Positions 38,355-48,191 are shown, counted from the stretch's first letter. The stretch: DNA of 64,000 nt from Tersicoccus phoenicis (GCF_001968835.1 NZ_MRDE01000026.1:23492-87491); one strand, 5' to 3'. The notes: generated by a model not told the origin, from the letters alone. Program-made: numbers and translations.

Positions 38355-39419
38355 TCAGCTGAAGCGGTCCAGCAGACTCGTCTCCGCGATCCGCGAGAGG
38401 GTCTCCCGCACCAGCCGTGCGCGTTGTTCCCCGACGCCGTCGACCGTCATCAGGTCCTCGACGTTGGCGGCCATCAAGGTCTGCAGGTCACCGAACCGGG
38501 CGATCAGCCGCTCGATCACCGGGCGCGGCAGTGCCTGCATTCCGGCCAGCAGCCGGTAGCCGCTGGGCTGGACCGGTGCGTCCAGGTTCTCGCCGGCGCG
38601 GATCAGTCCGGCCGTCTGCGCGATCATGGCCAGGTCGATCAGCTCCGCCGACGTCAACCCGCGCAATGCGGCCACGGCGGCCTCGACCTCGTCGGTGGTG
38701 AGATCCGCACCGAGGTAGTCACCGAGCAGCATCTGGCTGTCCGGCCCGAGCCCGGTCGCCAGTTCCTCCAGTTGCAGGTCGACGAGCCGGCCGTCGGTGC
38801 CCAACTCGGCGACGTACTGCCGGATCTCGTCCGAGATGCGGCGGACCATCTCCTGCCGTTGCAGGGTGACGGCGACCTCGCGGACCGTGGCGACGGCTTC
38901 GATCTCGGACGCCGAGAGGGCCGTCGTGACCTGGTCCAGCCGGTTGCGGTACCGCTCCAGGGTCTGCAGCGCCTGGTTGGCGCGGGCCAGGATGGCCGCC
39001 GACCCTTCGAGCACGTGCTTGGTGGCGCCCATGTACAGGCCGATGATGCCCATCGATTGACTGACGGAGACCACCGGGAACCCGGTCTGCCGGGCCACCC
39101 GCTCAGCGGTGCGGTGTCGGGTTCCGGTCTCGGAGGTCTCGATCGCGGGGTCCGGCATCAGATGCACCCCGGCCCGGATGATCCGGGTCAGGTCCCGGTC
39201 GACGACGATCGCGCCGTCCAGCTTCGCCAGCTCCCGCAGCCGGGTGGCGGAGAACTCGATGCCGATGTCGAAGCCGCCGGTGGAGAGCCGCTCGACCGTC
39301 CGGTCCCAGCCGAGCACGATCAGCGCTCCGGTGCGTCCGTTGAGAATCCGTTCGATGCCGTCCCGCAGGGCGGTTCCCGGGGCGAGCCGGGCCAGCGTCT
39401 CGCGCGGCATGCTGCTCAT
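38355..39419 (-). CDS. disA: DNA integrity scanning protein DisA (diadenylate cyclase)
   Basis: A 354-residue c-di-AMP synthase and DNA-structure sensor. The DAC domain (residues 1-150) has the catalytic LDGAIVVDRDL and TGTRHRTAERVA motifs. The linker helices and a C-terminal helix-hairpin-helix domain (MTVDGVGEQRARLVRETL) bind branched DNA. It lies 53 bases downstream of radA on the same strand, a conserved pairing; RadA is known to modulate DisA in Bacillus. Confidence 0.95.
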   Translation of the reverse strand: MSSMPRETLARLAPGTALRDGIERILNGRTGALIVLGWDRTVERLSTGGFDIGIEFSATRLRELAKLDGAIVVDRDLTRIIRAGVHLMPDPAIETSETGTRHRTAERVARQTGFPVVSVSQSMGIIGLYMGATKHVLEGSAAILARANQALQTLERYRNRLDQVTTALSASEIEAVATVREVAVTLQRQEMVRRISDEIRQYVAELGTDGRLVDLQLEELATGLGPDSQMLLGDYLGADLTTDEVEAAVAALRGLTSAELIDLAMIAQTAGLIRAGENLDAPVQPSGYRLLAGMQALPRPVIERLIARFGDLQTLMAANVEDLMTVDGVGEQRARLVRETLSRIAETSLLDRFS

Positions 39420-39472
39420 GGGTGGTTTCGCTCCTGCCGACGGGCCGGACGGCCCGGCGGTACCGTCCGAGC

Positions 39473-40918
39473 CTAGTGCAGCGCGGCAGCCGTAGGCGTG
39501 CGCCCCTCCGGTGCGCCGGGGTAGAGCACGGCCAGGGCCTCGTTCAGGGACGACACCTCCCGGACCGTCACCCCCGCGCGAGCGAGGTCCGGTGCGGTGA
39601 CCGGGCCGTGCGCGGCGGCGGGCACGATGGCGTGCGTGTATCCGAGCCGGGCGGCCTCCTGCACCCGGCGCAGGATCTCCGGGACCGGTCGAACCTCACC
39701 GGCGAGCCCCACCTCCCCGAAGGCGACCATGTTGCCTCGCACCGCCTCGCCTCGTTTGGCCGATGCCAGGGCCAGGGCGACGGCCAGGTCCGCGGCCGGT
39801 TCCGTCAGCCGCACACCGCCGACGGTGGCGACGTAGCTCTCGTCGCCACCCACCGGGTACCCGGCCCGCTGCTGCAGCACCGCCAGCAGCATCGACACCC
39901 GGGAGGCATCCAGTCCGCTGGTCGCACGCCGGGCCCCGCCCGGAGCGGACGGCGCCAGCAGGGCCTGTACTTCCGCGACCAAGGGCCGGCGTCCCTCCAG
40001 GGTGACGGTGACGCAGGTGCCGGGCACCGGTTCCCGGGTGCGGGAGATGAACAGGCCGCTCGGATCGGCCAGGCCGGTGATGCCCTCCTCGGTCAGGTCG
40101 AAGCAGCCCACCTCGTCGGTGGGTCCGAACCGGTTCTTCGTGGCCCGCAGCAGCCGCAGCCGAGAGTGGCGTTCCCCGTCGAACTGGCAGACCACGTCCA
40201 CCAGGTGTTCGAGCAGCCGCGGCCCGGCGATCGACCCGTCCTTGGTCACGTGCCCCACCAGCAGGGTGGTCATGTTCCGCTTCTTCGCCGCCGCGATCAG
40301 GGAGGCGGCCACCTCCCGGACCTGGGTGACGCCACCGGCGACGCCGTCCACCTCGGCGCTGGAGAGCGTCTGCACCGAATCGATCACCAGCAGCCGCGGG
40401 TCCAGGGCCTCCACGTGGGCCAGTGCGGTGCCGAGGTCCGTCTCCGCGGTCAGGTACAGCCGGTCGGCGACGGCGTCGATCCGCTGCGCACGCAGTTTGA
40501 CCTGGGCCGCGGACTCCTCGCCGGTCACGTACAGCACGTCGCTGCCACGCCCGGCGAGTTTCGCCGAGACGTCCAGCAGGAGCGTGGACTTGCCGACGCC
40601 CGGTTCTCCGGCCATCAGCACGACGGCCCCGGCGACGATCCCGCCGCCGAGCACCCGGTCCAGTTCGTCGACGCCGGTCCGCAGGTAGGCGGCCGCCGTC
40701 GCGTCGACCTCGGTGATCGGCTGGGCCGGGGCGGTGACGCGGCCGGCCACTGTGGTGCGGCCGACGACCGAGCCACCGACCTCCTCCACGCTGCCCCACG
40801 CCTGGCACTGGCTGCACCGGCCCACCCACTTCGCGGTCGTCCAGCCGCACTCGGCGCACCGGTAGTTCGCGGTGCGGGCATTGGCTCCCGGGCGGCGGGC
40901 GGTGGTGCGCGTGCTCAT
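39473..40918 (-). CDS. radA: DNA repair protein RadA
   Basis: A 481-residue RecA-like branch-migration helicase. The N-terminal zinc finger is CAECGWTTAKWVGRCSQCQAW (C-x2-C-x11-C-x2-C). Walker A is GEPGVGKST, and the RadA-specific KNRFGPTDEVGCF motif is present. The C-terminal Lon-protease-like domain (about residues 320-480) lacks the proteolytic Ser, as in the family. Upstream of disA on the same strand. Confidence 0.95.
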   Translation of the reverse strand: MSTRTTARRPGANARTANYRCAECGWTTAKWVGRCSQCQAWGSVEEVGGSVVGRTTVAGRVTAPAQPITEVDATAAAYLRTGVDELDRVLGGGIVAGAVVLMAGEPGVGKSTLLLDVSAKLAGRGSDVLYVTGEESAAQVKLRAQRIDAVADRLYLTAETDLGTALAHVEALDPRLLVIDSVQTLSSAEVDGVAGGVTQVREVAASLIAAAKKRNMTTLLVGHVTKDGSIAGPRLLEHLVDVVCQFDGERHSRLRLLRATKNRFGPTDEVGCFDLTEEGITGLADPSGLFISRTREPVPGTCVTVTLEGRRPLVAEVQALLAPSAPGGARRATSGLDASRVSMLLAVLQQRAGYPVGGDESYVATVGGVRLTEPAADLAVALALASAKRGEAVRGNMVAFGEVGLAGEVRPVPEILRRVQEAARLGYTHAIVPAAAHGPVTAPDLARAGVTVREVSSLNEALAVLYPGAPEGRTPTAAALH

Positions 40919-41000
40919 GGTTCCACCCTAGGCAGCGCCGCCGACATTATCGGCAGCCCCTGTGGACGCCCGGGTCGAGGCGGAAAAGAGGCAGCAACCG

Positions 41001-42125
41001 TCAGTCCAGGTCGGGCAGGAAGTCCCGGGCGTCCTCATGGGACAGGCCGGTGGACTCCAGCAGGTCGACGATCAGCGGGCGCAGCAGCACCACCAGCGTC
41101 TCACCCTCCAGGTGCTGGATGCGCAGCATCCGGGGATGCATCCGGGTGGCGACGTCACCGAGCTCGAGCCGGGCCCGCCGGACCAGGCGGTCCCTGCCGT
41201 CCTTGCCTCGTTCCACGACGGCCGACGCGAGCGCCTCCACCGCTTCCGCCAGATCGTCCAGCACGGTGGCGATGCTCTCCGCGCCGATCTCGGTGAGGGC
41301 GCCGTTGTTCAGCACGGACGCGAGCCGGCGCGCGAACACCCGGCTGTTGCGCAGCGCCAGGTCGACCGCGGAGAGCGCGTCGGCGAGGTCGGCCAGTTCG
41401 CCACGGTGTCGCCGGTATGCCGGGGCGAGGGCGGCCACCTCGGTCGAGCCCGTGAGGGTCACCCGCATCGCGTCGATCCTCGGTTGGGTGCCGCGGGCCC
41501 GGACGAGTGCGTGCCAGGCGCCTGTGGCGTCCGTGTCCCGGACGGCGGTGGCGCACTCCCGCAGGATCCGGGCCTGTTCGTGGAGCAGGTCGCTCAGCTC
41601 GGCGCGGGGCTCGGTGCGCGGGTCGCGGGGCACCAGCATCGTGATCAGCAGGGCGAACGCCCCGCCGACGACGGCGTCGATGCTGCGACTGAACGGCCCG
41701 GAACCGGGGGCGGGCAGCAGCACGACAAGGAGGGACTGCAGCCCGAGCTGGGTGGTGAAGACGACGCCGCGATCGAGGAACCGGGCCAGCATGATCGAGA
41801 CGAAGAGGATGATCGCCGCCTGCCAGAGCCCGTGTCCGAGCACCTGGATCATCACCTCGCCGACCGCGATGCCGAGGGTACAGCCAACGCCGACCTCGAG
41901 CACCCGACGCACCCGTGGTTCACGGGAGAAGCCGAGGGAGACCAGGCCGGCGGTAGCAGCGAAGATCGGACCCTGATGGCCCAGCACCAGTTCGGCGAAC
42001 GCGTATGCGCCGACCCCGCAGATGGTCATCTGCACCGCTGGGACCACGGACTTGCGCGTGCGGGTCAGTCCGACGCGGGAACGCACGCGGAGCAGGCGGC
42101 TGCCCCTGGCCCACACCTCGCTCAC
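41001..42125 (-). CDS. FUSC/aromatic-acid exporter-like membrane protein
   Basis: About 374 residues from a GTG start. The N-terminal half has six hydrophobic helices (residues about 25-165, for example LGHQGPIFAATAGLVSLGF and FVSIMLARFLDRGVVF), typical of FUSC/ArAE-like domains. The C-terminal half (170-374) is a cytosolic helical domain. The substrate is unknown. The open frame continues upstream across the pst promoter and pst genes to 43940, but that is antisense noise. It diverges from pstS. Confidence 0.72.
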   Translation of the reverse strand: MSEVWARGSRLLRVRSRVGLTRTRKSVVPAVQMTICGVGAYAFAELVLGHQGPIFAATAGLVSLGFSREPRVRRVLEVGVGCTLGIAVGEVMIQVLGHGLWQAAIILFVSIMLARFLDRGVVFTTQLGLQSLLVVLLPAPGSGPFSRSIDAVVGGAFALLITMLVPRDPRTEPRAELSDLLHEQARILRECATAVRDTDATGAWHALVRARGTQPRIDAMRVTLTGSTEVAALAPAYRRHRGELADLADALSAVDLALRNSRVFARRLASVLNNGALTEIGAESIATVLDDLAEAVEALASAVVERGKDGRDRLVRRARLELGDVATRMHPRMLRIQHLEGETLVVLLRPLIVDLLESTGLSHEDARDFLPDLD

Positions 42126-42232
42126 GCGCACGGAGGCTAGTCTAGGGGCGGGACCCGCGCCACCAGGGCGGTTCCTGCCCAGGGGCGGGGCAGGACCAGA
42201 ATCACACCGCCCGTGGCGAAGCGCTGACCGCC

Positions 42233-42254
42233 GTTCACCTGCTGTTAAGACAAC
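42233..42254 (+). promoter_or_regulatory. PhoP (PHO) box of the pst operon
   Basis: Two adjacent 11-base direct repeat units, GTTCACCTGCT and GTTAAGACAAC, match the actinobacterial PhoP box (GTTCACC-type units). A -10-like TATCCT follows at 42282-42287. Phosphate-limitation control of pstSCAB is expected. Confidence 0.65.
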
Positions 42255-42365
42255 CAGCCCGGTCCCGTCACCTGGCCTGTCTATCCTCGCAGCTGTTGTG
42301 CTTCGCGACCGTCGCCCGGAATTGGGCCGGCGACGAGTCGATCCTCCCAGGTAAAGGACTACACA

Positions 42366-43484
42366 GTGAAGTTTGTTCGCGTCAGCCAGGCTGTGGCCGT
42401 TCTCGCAGTCGGCACCCTCGCCCTCACCGCGTGCGGGTCGGACAACGCGACCGGCCAGGCCACCGGCGGATCGTCCGCGGCCGCGTCCGGCCCCTCGGTC
42501 TCCGGCACCCTCACCGGGACGGGCTCCAGCGCCCAGGCCGCCGCCGTCGACGCGTGGAAGCAGGGCTTCAGCCAGGCCAACTCCGGTGTGACCGTGCAGT
42601 ACTCGCCGGACGGCTCCGGCGCCGGCCGCAAGACCTTCATCTCCGGTGCCAGTCAGTTCGCCGGATCCGACGCCGCCATGAAGCCGTCCGAGCTCGACGC
42701 AGCGAAGTCGGTGTGCGGGCCCAACGGCGCGATCGATCTGCCCGTGTACATCTCCCCGATCGCGGTCACCTACAACGTCCCGGGCGTGCAGGACCTCAAG
42801 CTCACCCCGGACACGATCGCCAAGATCTTCCGGGGCAAGATCACCAACTGGAACGATCCGGCGATCGCCGCCGACAACTCCGGCGCGAAGCTGCCCGATC
42901 TGAAGATCACCACGGTGCACCGCTCCGACGATTCGGGCACCACCGAGAACTTCACCGACTACCTGTCCAAGGCTGCCCCCTCGGTCTGGACCGACAAGGC
43001 GAGCCAGACCTGGCCGTCGTCCCTCCAGGGCGAGAGTGCCAAGGGCACCTCCGGCGTCGTCAAGACCGTCACGAGCACGCCCGGCGCCTTCGCCTACGCC
43101 GACGACTCCGCCGTCGGCGGCAGCCTCGGCAAGGCGCAGATCAAGGTCGGCGACTCCTTCGTCGCACTCTCCCCGGAGGGTGCCGCGAAGGCCGTCGAGC
43201 TGTCCAAGCCGGCCGAGGGGCGCGCCACGAACGACCTCGCCCTGAACCTCGAGCGCACCCCGAGCGATCCGTCCGCCTACCCGATCGTGCTCGTCTCGTA
43301 CCATGTGGTCTGCACCAGCTACAAGGACCAGGCCACGGTTGACCTCGTGAAGGCGTGGGAGAACTACGTGGTCTCCGATGCCGGTCAGCAGGCCGCCGCC
43401 TCCGCCGCCAAGAGCGCCCCGCTCTCCGCGTCGCTGGCGGCCAAGGCCAAGACCGCGATCGATTCGATCAAGGTCAAGTCCTGA
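42366..43484 (+). CDS. pstS: Phosphate ABC transporter substrate-binding lipoprotein PstS
   Basis: A 372-residue lipoprotein with a GTG start. The signal peptide ends in the lipobox LTAC, with lipidated Cys23. The mature protein has GTGSSAQAAAVDAW, YSPDGSGAGRKTF and VHRSDDSGTTENF, the phosphate-binding loops of PstS. It captures Pi outside the membrane for PstCAB. It is the first gene of pstSCAB and is preceded by a PhoP box. Confidence 0.95.
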   Translation: MKFVRVSQAVAVLAVGTLALTACGSDNATGQATGGSSAAASGPSVSGTLTGTGSSAQAAAVDAWKQGFSQANSGVTVQYSPDGSGAGRKTFISGASQFAGSDAAMKPSELDAAKSVCGPNGAIDLPVYISPIAVTYNVPGVQDLKLTPDTIAKIFRGKITNWNDPAIAADNSGAKLPDLKITTVHRSDDSGTTENFTDYLSKAAPSVWTDKASQTWPSSLQGESAKGTSGVVKTVTSTPGAFAYADDSAVGGSLGKAQIKVGDSFVALSPEGAAKAVELSKPAEGRATNDLALNLERTPSDPSAYPIVLVSYHVVCTSYKDQATVDLVKAWENYVVSDAGQQAAASAAKSAPLSASLAAKAKTAIDSIKVKS

Positions 43485-43566
43485 CCGCTCCGCTGCACCG
43501 CACGCCCGTCCTGGCCGAAGCTCCGGCCGGGGCGGGCATTGCGCTGATACCGGAGGTGACGTGAAG

Positions 43567-44586
43567 ATGACCAGAACCAGTCCAGGGCCGATCGAGGCCC
43601 CGCCCGAGGAACGTGATGTGACGACGACGCCGATCAAGAGCGACCCCGAATCCTCCACGGGGGAACCGCGACGACGTGGCGTGAACCGGGGCGCGGTCGG
43701 GGACCGGATCTTCTCCGGCGCGGCTCTCGCGGCCGGGGCGATCATCCTGGTCGTCCTCTTCGCCGTCGCCGTCTTCCTGGTGGTCCAGGCGATGCCCGCG
43801 CTCCTCGCCCCGCAGCAGCAGGTCGCCGGTGGTCTCGGGTTCTGGCCGTACATCGTCCCGCTGGTGATCGGCACGGTGATCGCCGCCGCCATCGCGCTGG
43901 TCATCGCCACCCCGATCTCGATCGGTGTGGCCCTGTTCATCTCCCACTACGCCCCCCGCCGGATCGCGCAGATCCTCGGTTACGTCATCGACCTGCTCGC
44001 CGCCATCCCGTCGGTGATCTTCGGTGCGTGGGGCATCCTCTTCCTCGCTCCCGCCGTGGTGCCGGGTTACACGTGGCTGGCGTCGACGCTCGGCTGGATC
44101 CCGATCTTCGCCGGCCCCGCGTCCGCGACCGGCAAGACGATCCTGACGGCGTCGATCGTGCTGGCCGTGATGATCATTCCGATCATCACCTCCCTCACCC
44201 GGGAGATCTTCCTGCAGACGCCGAAACTGCACGAGGAGGCCGCCCTGGCGCTGGGGGCGACTCGTTGGGAGATGGTCCGCATGACCGTCCTGCCGTTCGC
44301 CCGGCCCGGCCTGATCAGCGCCGTCATGCTCGGTCTCGGTCGCGCCCTCGGCGAGACGATGGCGGTCGCGCTCGTGCTCTCCTCGGGTGCGCTCACCGCC
44401 AGCCTGATCACGACCGGGAACCAGACGATCGCCGCCGAGATCGCGCTGAATTTCCCGGAGGCCAGCGGCCTGAGTCTGAGCACCCTGATCGCGGCCGGCC
44501 TGGTGCTGTTCGTGATCACCCTCGTGGTGAACGTCGTCGCTCGCTGGGTGATCAGCCGGCACAAGGAATTCTCGGGAGCCAACTGA
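43567..44586 (+). CDS. pstC: Phosphate ABC transporter permease PstC
   Basis: A 339-residue permease with six transmembrane helices after a 55-residue charged N-terminus. The coupling EAA loop reads EEAALALGATRWEMVRMTVLP. The ATG at 43567 lies 7 bases after GGAGGTG; a GTG at 43561 would be too close to it. It forms the membrane channel with PstA, whose gene starts 2 bases after this stop. Confidence 0.94.
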   Translation: MTRTSPGPIEAPPEERDVTTTPIKSDPESSTGEPRRRGVNRGAVGDRIFSGAALAAGAIILVVLFAVAVFLVVQAMPALLAPQQQVAGGLGFWPYIVPLVIGTVIAAAIALVIATPISIGVALFISHYAPRRIAQILGYVIDLLAAIPSVIFGAWGILFLAPAVVPGYTWLASTLGWIPIFAGPASATGKTILTASIVLAVMIIPIITSLTREIFLQTPKLHEEAALALGATRWEMVRMTVLPFARPGLISAVMLGLGRALGETMAVALVLSSGALTASLITTGNQTIAAEIALNFPEASGLSLSTLIAAGLVLFVITLVVNVVARWVISRHKEFSGAN

Positions 44587-44587
44587 C

Positions 44588-45694
44588 ATGTCCACCCTCA
44601 CCTCGCCCCGTCGCTCGGCCCTGACCCGGAACCGGCTCCCCGGTTCCGCTCCCTGGGTCTCGCTCGCCGTCGCCCTGGTGGTGGGCGCCGCCCTGGCCTC
44701 GCTGATCGGGTTCTCGTTCTTCGGTTGGGGCATCTTCGCGGCCCTCGCCTTCACCGTCGTGTACGTCGCCTGGAGCGCGGCCGTCGAGGGACCCCGGAAG
44801 GCTCGGGACAAACTGGCCACGTGCCTGGTGGTCGGTGCGTTCCTGTTGGCGCTGCTGCCGTTGGTCTCCATCGTCTGGACGGTGCTCGTCGAGGGTCTGA
44901 AGGGCGTGCTGACGCCCGGCTTCCTCGGCACCTCCATGAACGGGGTGAGCGGCATCCAGGACAACCAGAGCGTCAACAACGGCACCCGGGTGCTCGGCGG
45001 CATCTATCACTCGCTGATGGGCACGCTGCTGATCACGCTGTGGGCCACGATCATCTCCGTGCCGATCGGTCTGCTCACGTCCATCTACCTCGTCGAGTAC
45101 GGCAGCGGCAAGCGCCTCGCCCGCGCCATCACCTTCTTCGTCGACGTGATGACCGGCATCCCGTCGATCGTCGCCGGCCTGTTCGCCGCCGCCCTCTTCG
45201 CCACCATCATGGGTCCCGGCACCAAGACGGGCTTCGTGGCGGCCGTGGCACTGTCCGTGCTGATGATCCCCGTCGTCGTGCGCTCGAGCGAGGAGATGCT
45301 GCGGATCGTCCCGAACGAGCTGCGCGAGGCCGCGTACGCGCTCGGGGTGCGCAAGTGGCGCACCATCCTCAAGGTCGTGATCCCGACGGCGATCTCCGGC
45401 ATCGCGTCCGGTGTCACCCTCGCCATCGCCCGGGTGATCGGCGAGACCGCGCCGATCCTGGTGACCGCCGGGTTCGCGACGAAGATCAACCTCAACGTGT
45501 TCGGGGACTGGATGTCCTCACTGCCGACGTTCATCTACACCCAGATCCTCAACCCGACGTCGCCGTCCAACCCCGACCCCAGCACCCAGCGCGCGTGGGG
45601 AGCGGCCCTGGTCCTCATCGTCATGGTGATGCTGCTCAACCTCGCCGCCCGGTTGATCGCCCGTCTCTTCGCCCCCCGGACCTCCGGCCGCTGA
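44588..45694 (+). CDS. pstA: Phosphate ABC transporter permease PstA
   Basis: A 368-residue permease, longer than usual because two extra N-terminal hydrophobic segments (about residues 22-40 and 45-62) precede the six-helix core. The EAA coupling loop is REAAYALGVRKWRTILKVVIP. The IPIGLLTSIYLVEYG-type segment is present as VPIGLLTSIYLVEYG. It immediately follows pstC. Confidence 0.94.
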   Translation: MSTLTSPRRSALTRNRLPGSAPWVSLAVALVVGAALASLIGFSFFGWGIFAALAFTVVYVAWSAAVEGPRKARDKLATCLVVGAFLLALLPLVSIVWTVLVEGLKGVLTPGFLGTSMNGVSGIQDNQSVNNGTRVLGGIYHSLMGTLLITLWATIISVPIGLLTSIYLVEYGSGKRLARAITFFVDVMTGIPSIVAGLFAAALFATIMGPGTKTGFVAAVALSVLMIPVVVRSSEEMLRIVPNELREAAYALGVRKWRTILKVVIPTAISGIASGVTLAIARVIGETAPILVTAGFATKINLNVFGDWMSSLPTFIYTQILNPTSPSNPDPSTQRAWGAALVLIVMVMLLNLAARLIARLFAPRTSGR

Positions 45695-45742
45695 GCGCCC
45701 CGCGCCCGCTGCCCCGAACCGACCGAACCCGAAGGAAGTCAC

Positions 45743-46522
45743 GTGTCCAAGCGCATCGACGTGAACGATCTGAATGTCTACTACTCGAAGTTCCTCGCCG
45801 TGGAGGGCGTCTCGATCACCATCGAGCCGCGTTCGGTGACGGCGTTCATCGGCCCCTCCGGCTGCGGGAAGACGACGTTCCTGCGCACCATCAACCGGAT
45901 GCACGAGGTGCTGCCCGGTGCCCACGTCGAGGGGAAGCTGCTGCTCGACGGCGACGACATCTATGCGCCCGGCGTCGACCCGGTGAACGTGCGCACCCAG
46001 GTGGGCATGGTGTTCCAGCGGCCCAACCCGTTCCCCACCATGTCCATCCGGGACAATGTGCTCGCCGGCGTCAAACTGAACGGCAAACGGCTCGGCAAGC
46101 GTGCCGAGGACGAGATCGTGGAGACGTCCCTGCGCGGTGCCAACCTGTGGAACGAGGTCAAGGACCGGTTGAACAAGCCCGGTTCCGGGCTGTCGGGCGG
46201 GCAGCAGCAGCGGCTGTGCATCTCCCGCACCATCGCGGTGCAACCCGATGTGATCCTGATGGACGAGCCCTGCTCCGCGCTGGACCCGATCTCCACCCTG
46301 GCGGTCGAGGACCTGATCAACGAGCTCAAGGAGAAGTACACCGTCGTCATCGTCACCCACAACATGCAGCAGGCGGCGCGGGTGTCGGACCGGACGGCGT
46401 TCTTCAACATCGCCGGCACCGGCAAGCCCGGCAAGCTGATCGAGTACAACGACACCCGCACGATCTTCAACAATCCGTCCGTGAAGGCTACCGAGGACTA
46501 CGTCTCCGGCCGCTTCGGGTGA
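45743..46522 (+). CDS. pstB: Phosphate ABC transporter ATP-binding protein PstB
   Basis: A 259-residue ABC ATPase with a GTG start. Walker A is GPSGCGKTT (residues 37-45), the Q-loop [14 protein letters not shown] is PstB-type, the signature is [11 protein letters not shown], Walker B is [12 protein letters not shown] and the switch is [13 protein letters not shown]. It powers PstCA. No phoU follows; the next gene is convergent. Confidence 0.95.
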   Translation: MSKRIDVNDLNVYYSKFLAVEGVSITIEPRSVTAFIGPSGCGKTTFLRTINRMHEVLPGAHVEGKLLLDGDDIYAPGVDPVNVRTQVGMVFQRPNPFPTMSIRDNVLAGVKLNGKRLGKRAEDEIVETSLRGANLWNEVKDRLNKPGSGLSGGQQQRLCISRTIAVQPDVILMDEPCSALDPISTLAVEDLINELKEKYTVVIVTHNMQQAARVSDRTAFFNIAGTGKPGKLIEYNDTRTIFNNPSVKATEDYVSGRFG

Positions 46523-46549
46523 TCACCGCGCCACTCAGCCCGCCAGGGT

Positions 46550-47572
46550 TCAGCCGGCGAGACTGACGAGCGGGTCGATGGCCAGGCACAGCACCGCCCC
46601 CAGCAGCAGGCACGCCGGCACGGTGAGGATCCAGACGCCGACGATGCGGGCGGCCAGTGGCCGGTTGATCGCCACGGACCGGTGGTTCGCGGCCGCGCCG
46701 AAGAGGCCGGCGGCCACCGTCTGACTGCTGGAGACCGGGACGTCCAGCACCGCCGTGCCGCCGAACATGAGCAGGGCGCTGACCCATTGCGTCACCATCG
46801 CACGCAGGGGATCCAGGCGAGCCAGCCGGTAGCCGAGCGTGTGGGTGATCCGCCAGCCGCCGATCAGCGAACCGGCGGCACCGAGGAGGGCGACGGCGGC
46901 GACGACGCCCACGAGGGAATTCGATCCGGGTTGCACCGTCCCGGCGGTGATCAGGGCCGCGGTCATCACCGTGATCGCCCGCAGCCCGGTCTGCATCCCG
47001 TGTCCCAGACCCACGACCGCGGCACCGACGGCCAGCGCGGCCCGGTTCCGGGTGGACAGGAAGCGCACCTCCTCGTTCCGGTCCAGATAACCCAGGACGG
47101 CGACCGCGACCCAACTGAGCAGGAAGGCCGCGACCGGGGCGAGGAGCAGCGGTATCGCGACCGTGATCCAGAACTGGCCGTTGACGCCGTCGAGGGGCGC
47201 CTCGCGGCCGAGCAGCAGCGCGGCCGCGGACGCGCCGACCAGGCCGGAGACGAGGGCGTGCGTCGTGGACGACGGGAGAGACCACCAGTAGGTCAGCAGT
47301 CCCCAGCAGCAGGCGGTCAACGCACCGGAGAGCAGCACGCTCAGCCCGGCCGCCCCTGCCGGGAGGGTGAGCCAGTCGGCCACCGTGGAGCCGAGGGCGG
47401 CTCCGGCGGCGGCCCCGAACGCATTGAACACGGCGGCGACGACGACGGCGATGGACGGCGTGAGCGCGTGGGTGCGGACCGCGGTGGCGATGGCGTTGGA
47501 GACGTCGTGGAAACCGGCGATGAACACCATCGCCCCCGTCACCGCCAGGGTGGTCAGGAGCAGCAACTCCAC
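46550..47572 (-). CDS. PiT-family inorganic phosphate transporter (divergent)
   Basis: A 340-residue carrier with about ten hydrophobic helices. The N-terminal PiT signature is intact: IAGFHDVSNAIATAVRTHAL. The second repeat, which normally carries an N-D pair (SNDGQK/ANDAQK type), reads GLGHGMQTGLRAI and lacks it. The next gene encodes the PhoU-like partner, 1 base apart on the same strand. This suggests a real Pit system, but transport ability or ion selectivity may differ from classical PitA. It is convergent with pstB. Confidence 0.82.
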   Translation of the reverse strand: MELLLLTTLAVTGAMVFIAGFHDVSNAIATAVRTHALTPSIAVVVAAVFNAFGAAAGAALGSTVADWLTLPAGAAGLSVLLSGALTACCWGLLTYWWSLPSSTTHALVSGLVGASAAALLLGREAPLDGVNGQFWITVAIPLLLAPVAAFLLSWVAVAVLGYLDRNEEVRFLSTRNRAALAVGAAVVGLGHGMQTGLRAITVMTAALITAGTVQPGSNSLVGVVAAVALLGAAGSLIGGWRITHTLGYRLARLDPLRAMVTQWVSALLMFGGTAVLDVPVSSSQTVAAGLFGAAANHRSVAINRPLAARIVGVWILTVPACLLLGAVLCLAIDPLVSLAG

Positions 47573-47573
47573 G

Positions 47574-48191
47574 TCAGGATTCCCGCACGATGATCTGCCC
47601 GACGTCGCTGGCCATGTCCCGCAGCCGCCGGGTCGTCTCGACCAGCTGGTCGGCGAGGAACCGGTGGCGCTCGAAGCCGCTCTGGGTGTGCTCGGCCAGC
47701 AGCTCGGCGAGGTGCCGGCGATAGGTGCTCTCGGCTCGGCGGGACAGCCGGTGCACCTCGATCCAGTAGTCCTCCAGGTCGTCCGGCGCGGTGAGCCGGC
47801 GCATCGCCCGGGTGGTGCTGTCGACCTGTTGCCCGATCACCTCGAGCTGCTCGGCGGGCCGCCGCGACAGGTTGGTCAACCGGTGCAGCTCGATCACGTG
47901 GCCGGCGGCGTCCAGGCTGGTCATGACGCCGGTGATGTGGACGGCGAGTGCGTAGAGGTCCTCCCGGGGCAACGGCGAGATCACACTGGTGCGCATCCGG
48001 GTCAGCAGCGCGAACTGGAGGTTGGCCGTGTCCGCATCGAGGTCGTGCAGCGATGTGACGAGCCGCGGGACGTCCTGCACGGAGGCGCCCAGAAGCTCAC
48101 CGAGGACGCGGACCGCCTCACCCAGCTGCTGCGCCATCTCGGTGAGCAGCTCGATCCCCTCGTTCTGCTGGGGGAACAACGTGAATCGCAC
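47574..48191 (-). CDS. DUF47/PhoU-like Pit accessory protein
   Basis: A 205-residue all-helical protein starting MRFTLFPQQNEGIELLTEMA, a hallmark of the DUF47 (PhoU-related, YkaA-like) family. These are encoded next to Pit transporters and are thought to regulate them. It contains the helical-bundle metal-site style segment HDLDADTANLQF, with fewer acidic residues than PhoU. It is upstream of the PiT gene in a two-gene operon. Confidence 0.82.
   Translation of the reverse strand: MRFTLFPQQNEGIELLTEMAQQLGEAVRVLGELLGASVQDVPRLVTSLHDLDADTANLQFALLTRMRTSVISPLPREDLYALAVHITGVMTSLDAAGHVIELHRLTNLSRRPAEQLEVIGQQVDSTTRAMRRLTAPDDLEDYWIEVHRLSRRAESTYRRHLAELLAEHTQSGFERHRFLADQLVETTRRLRDMASDVGQIIVRES

Noticed and set aside
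41001..43940. A 979-codon minus-strand frame across the pst promoter, pstS and pstC
   Set aside because: Only the last 374 codons resemble a protein family; the rest is antisense to pstS/pstC and crosses the pst promoter.
43474..45003. Long His/Asp/Arg-rich minus-strand frame over pstC-pstA
   Set aside because: Low-complexity antisense shadow of well-identified permease genes.
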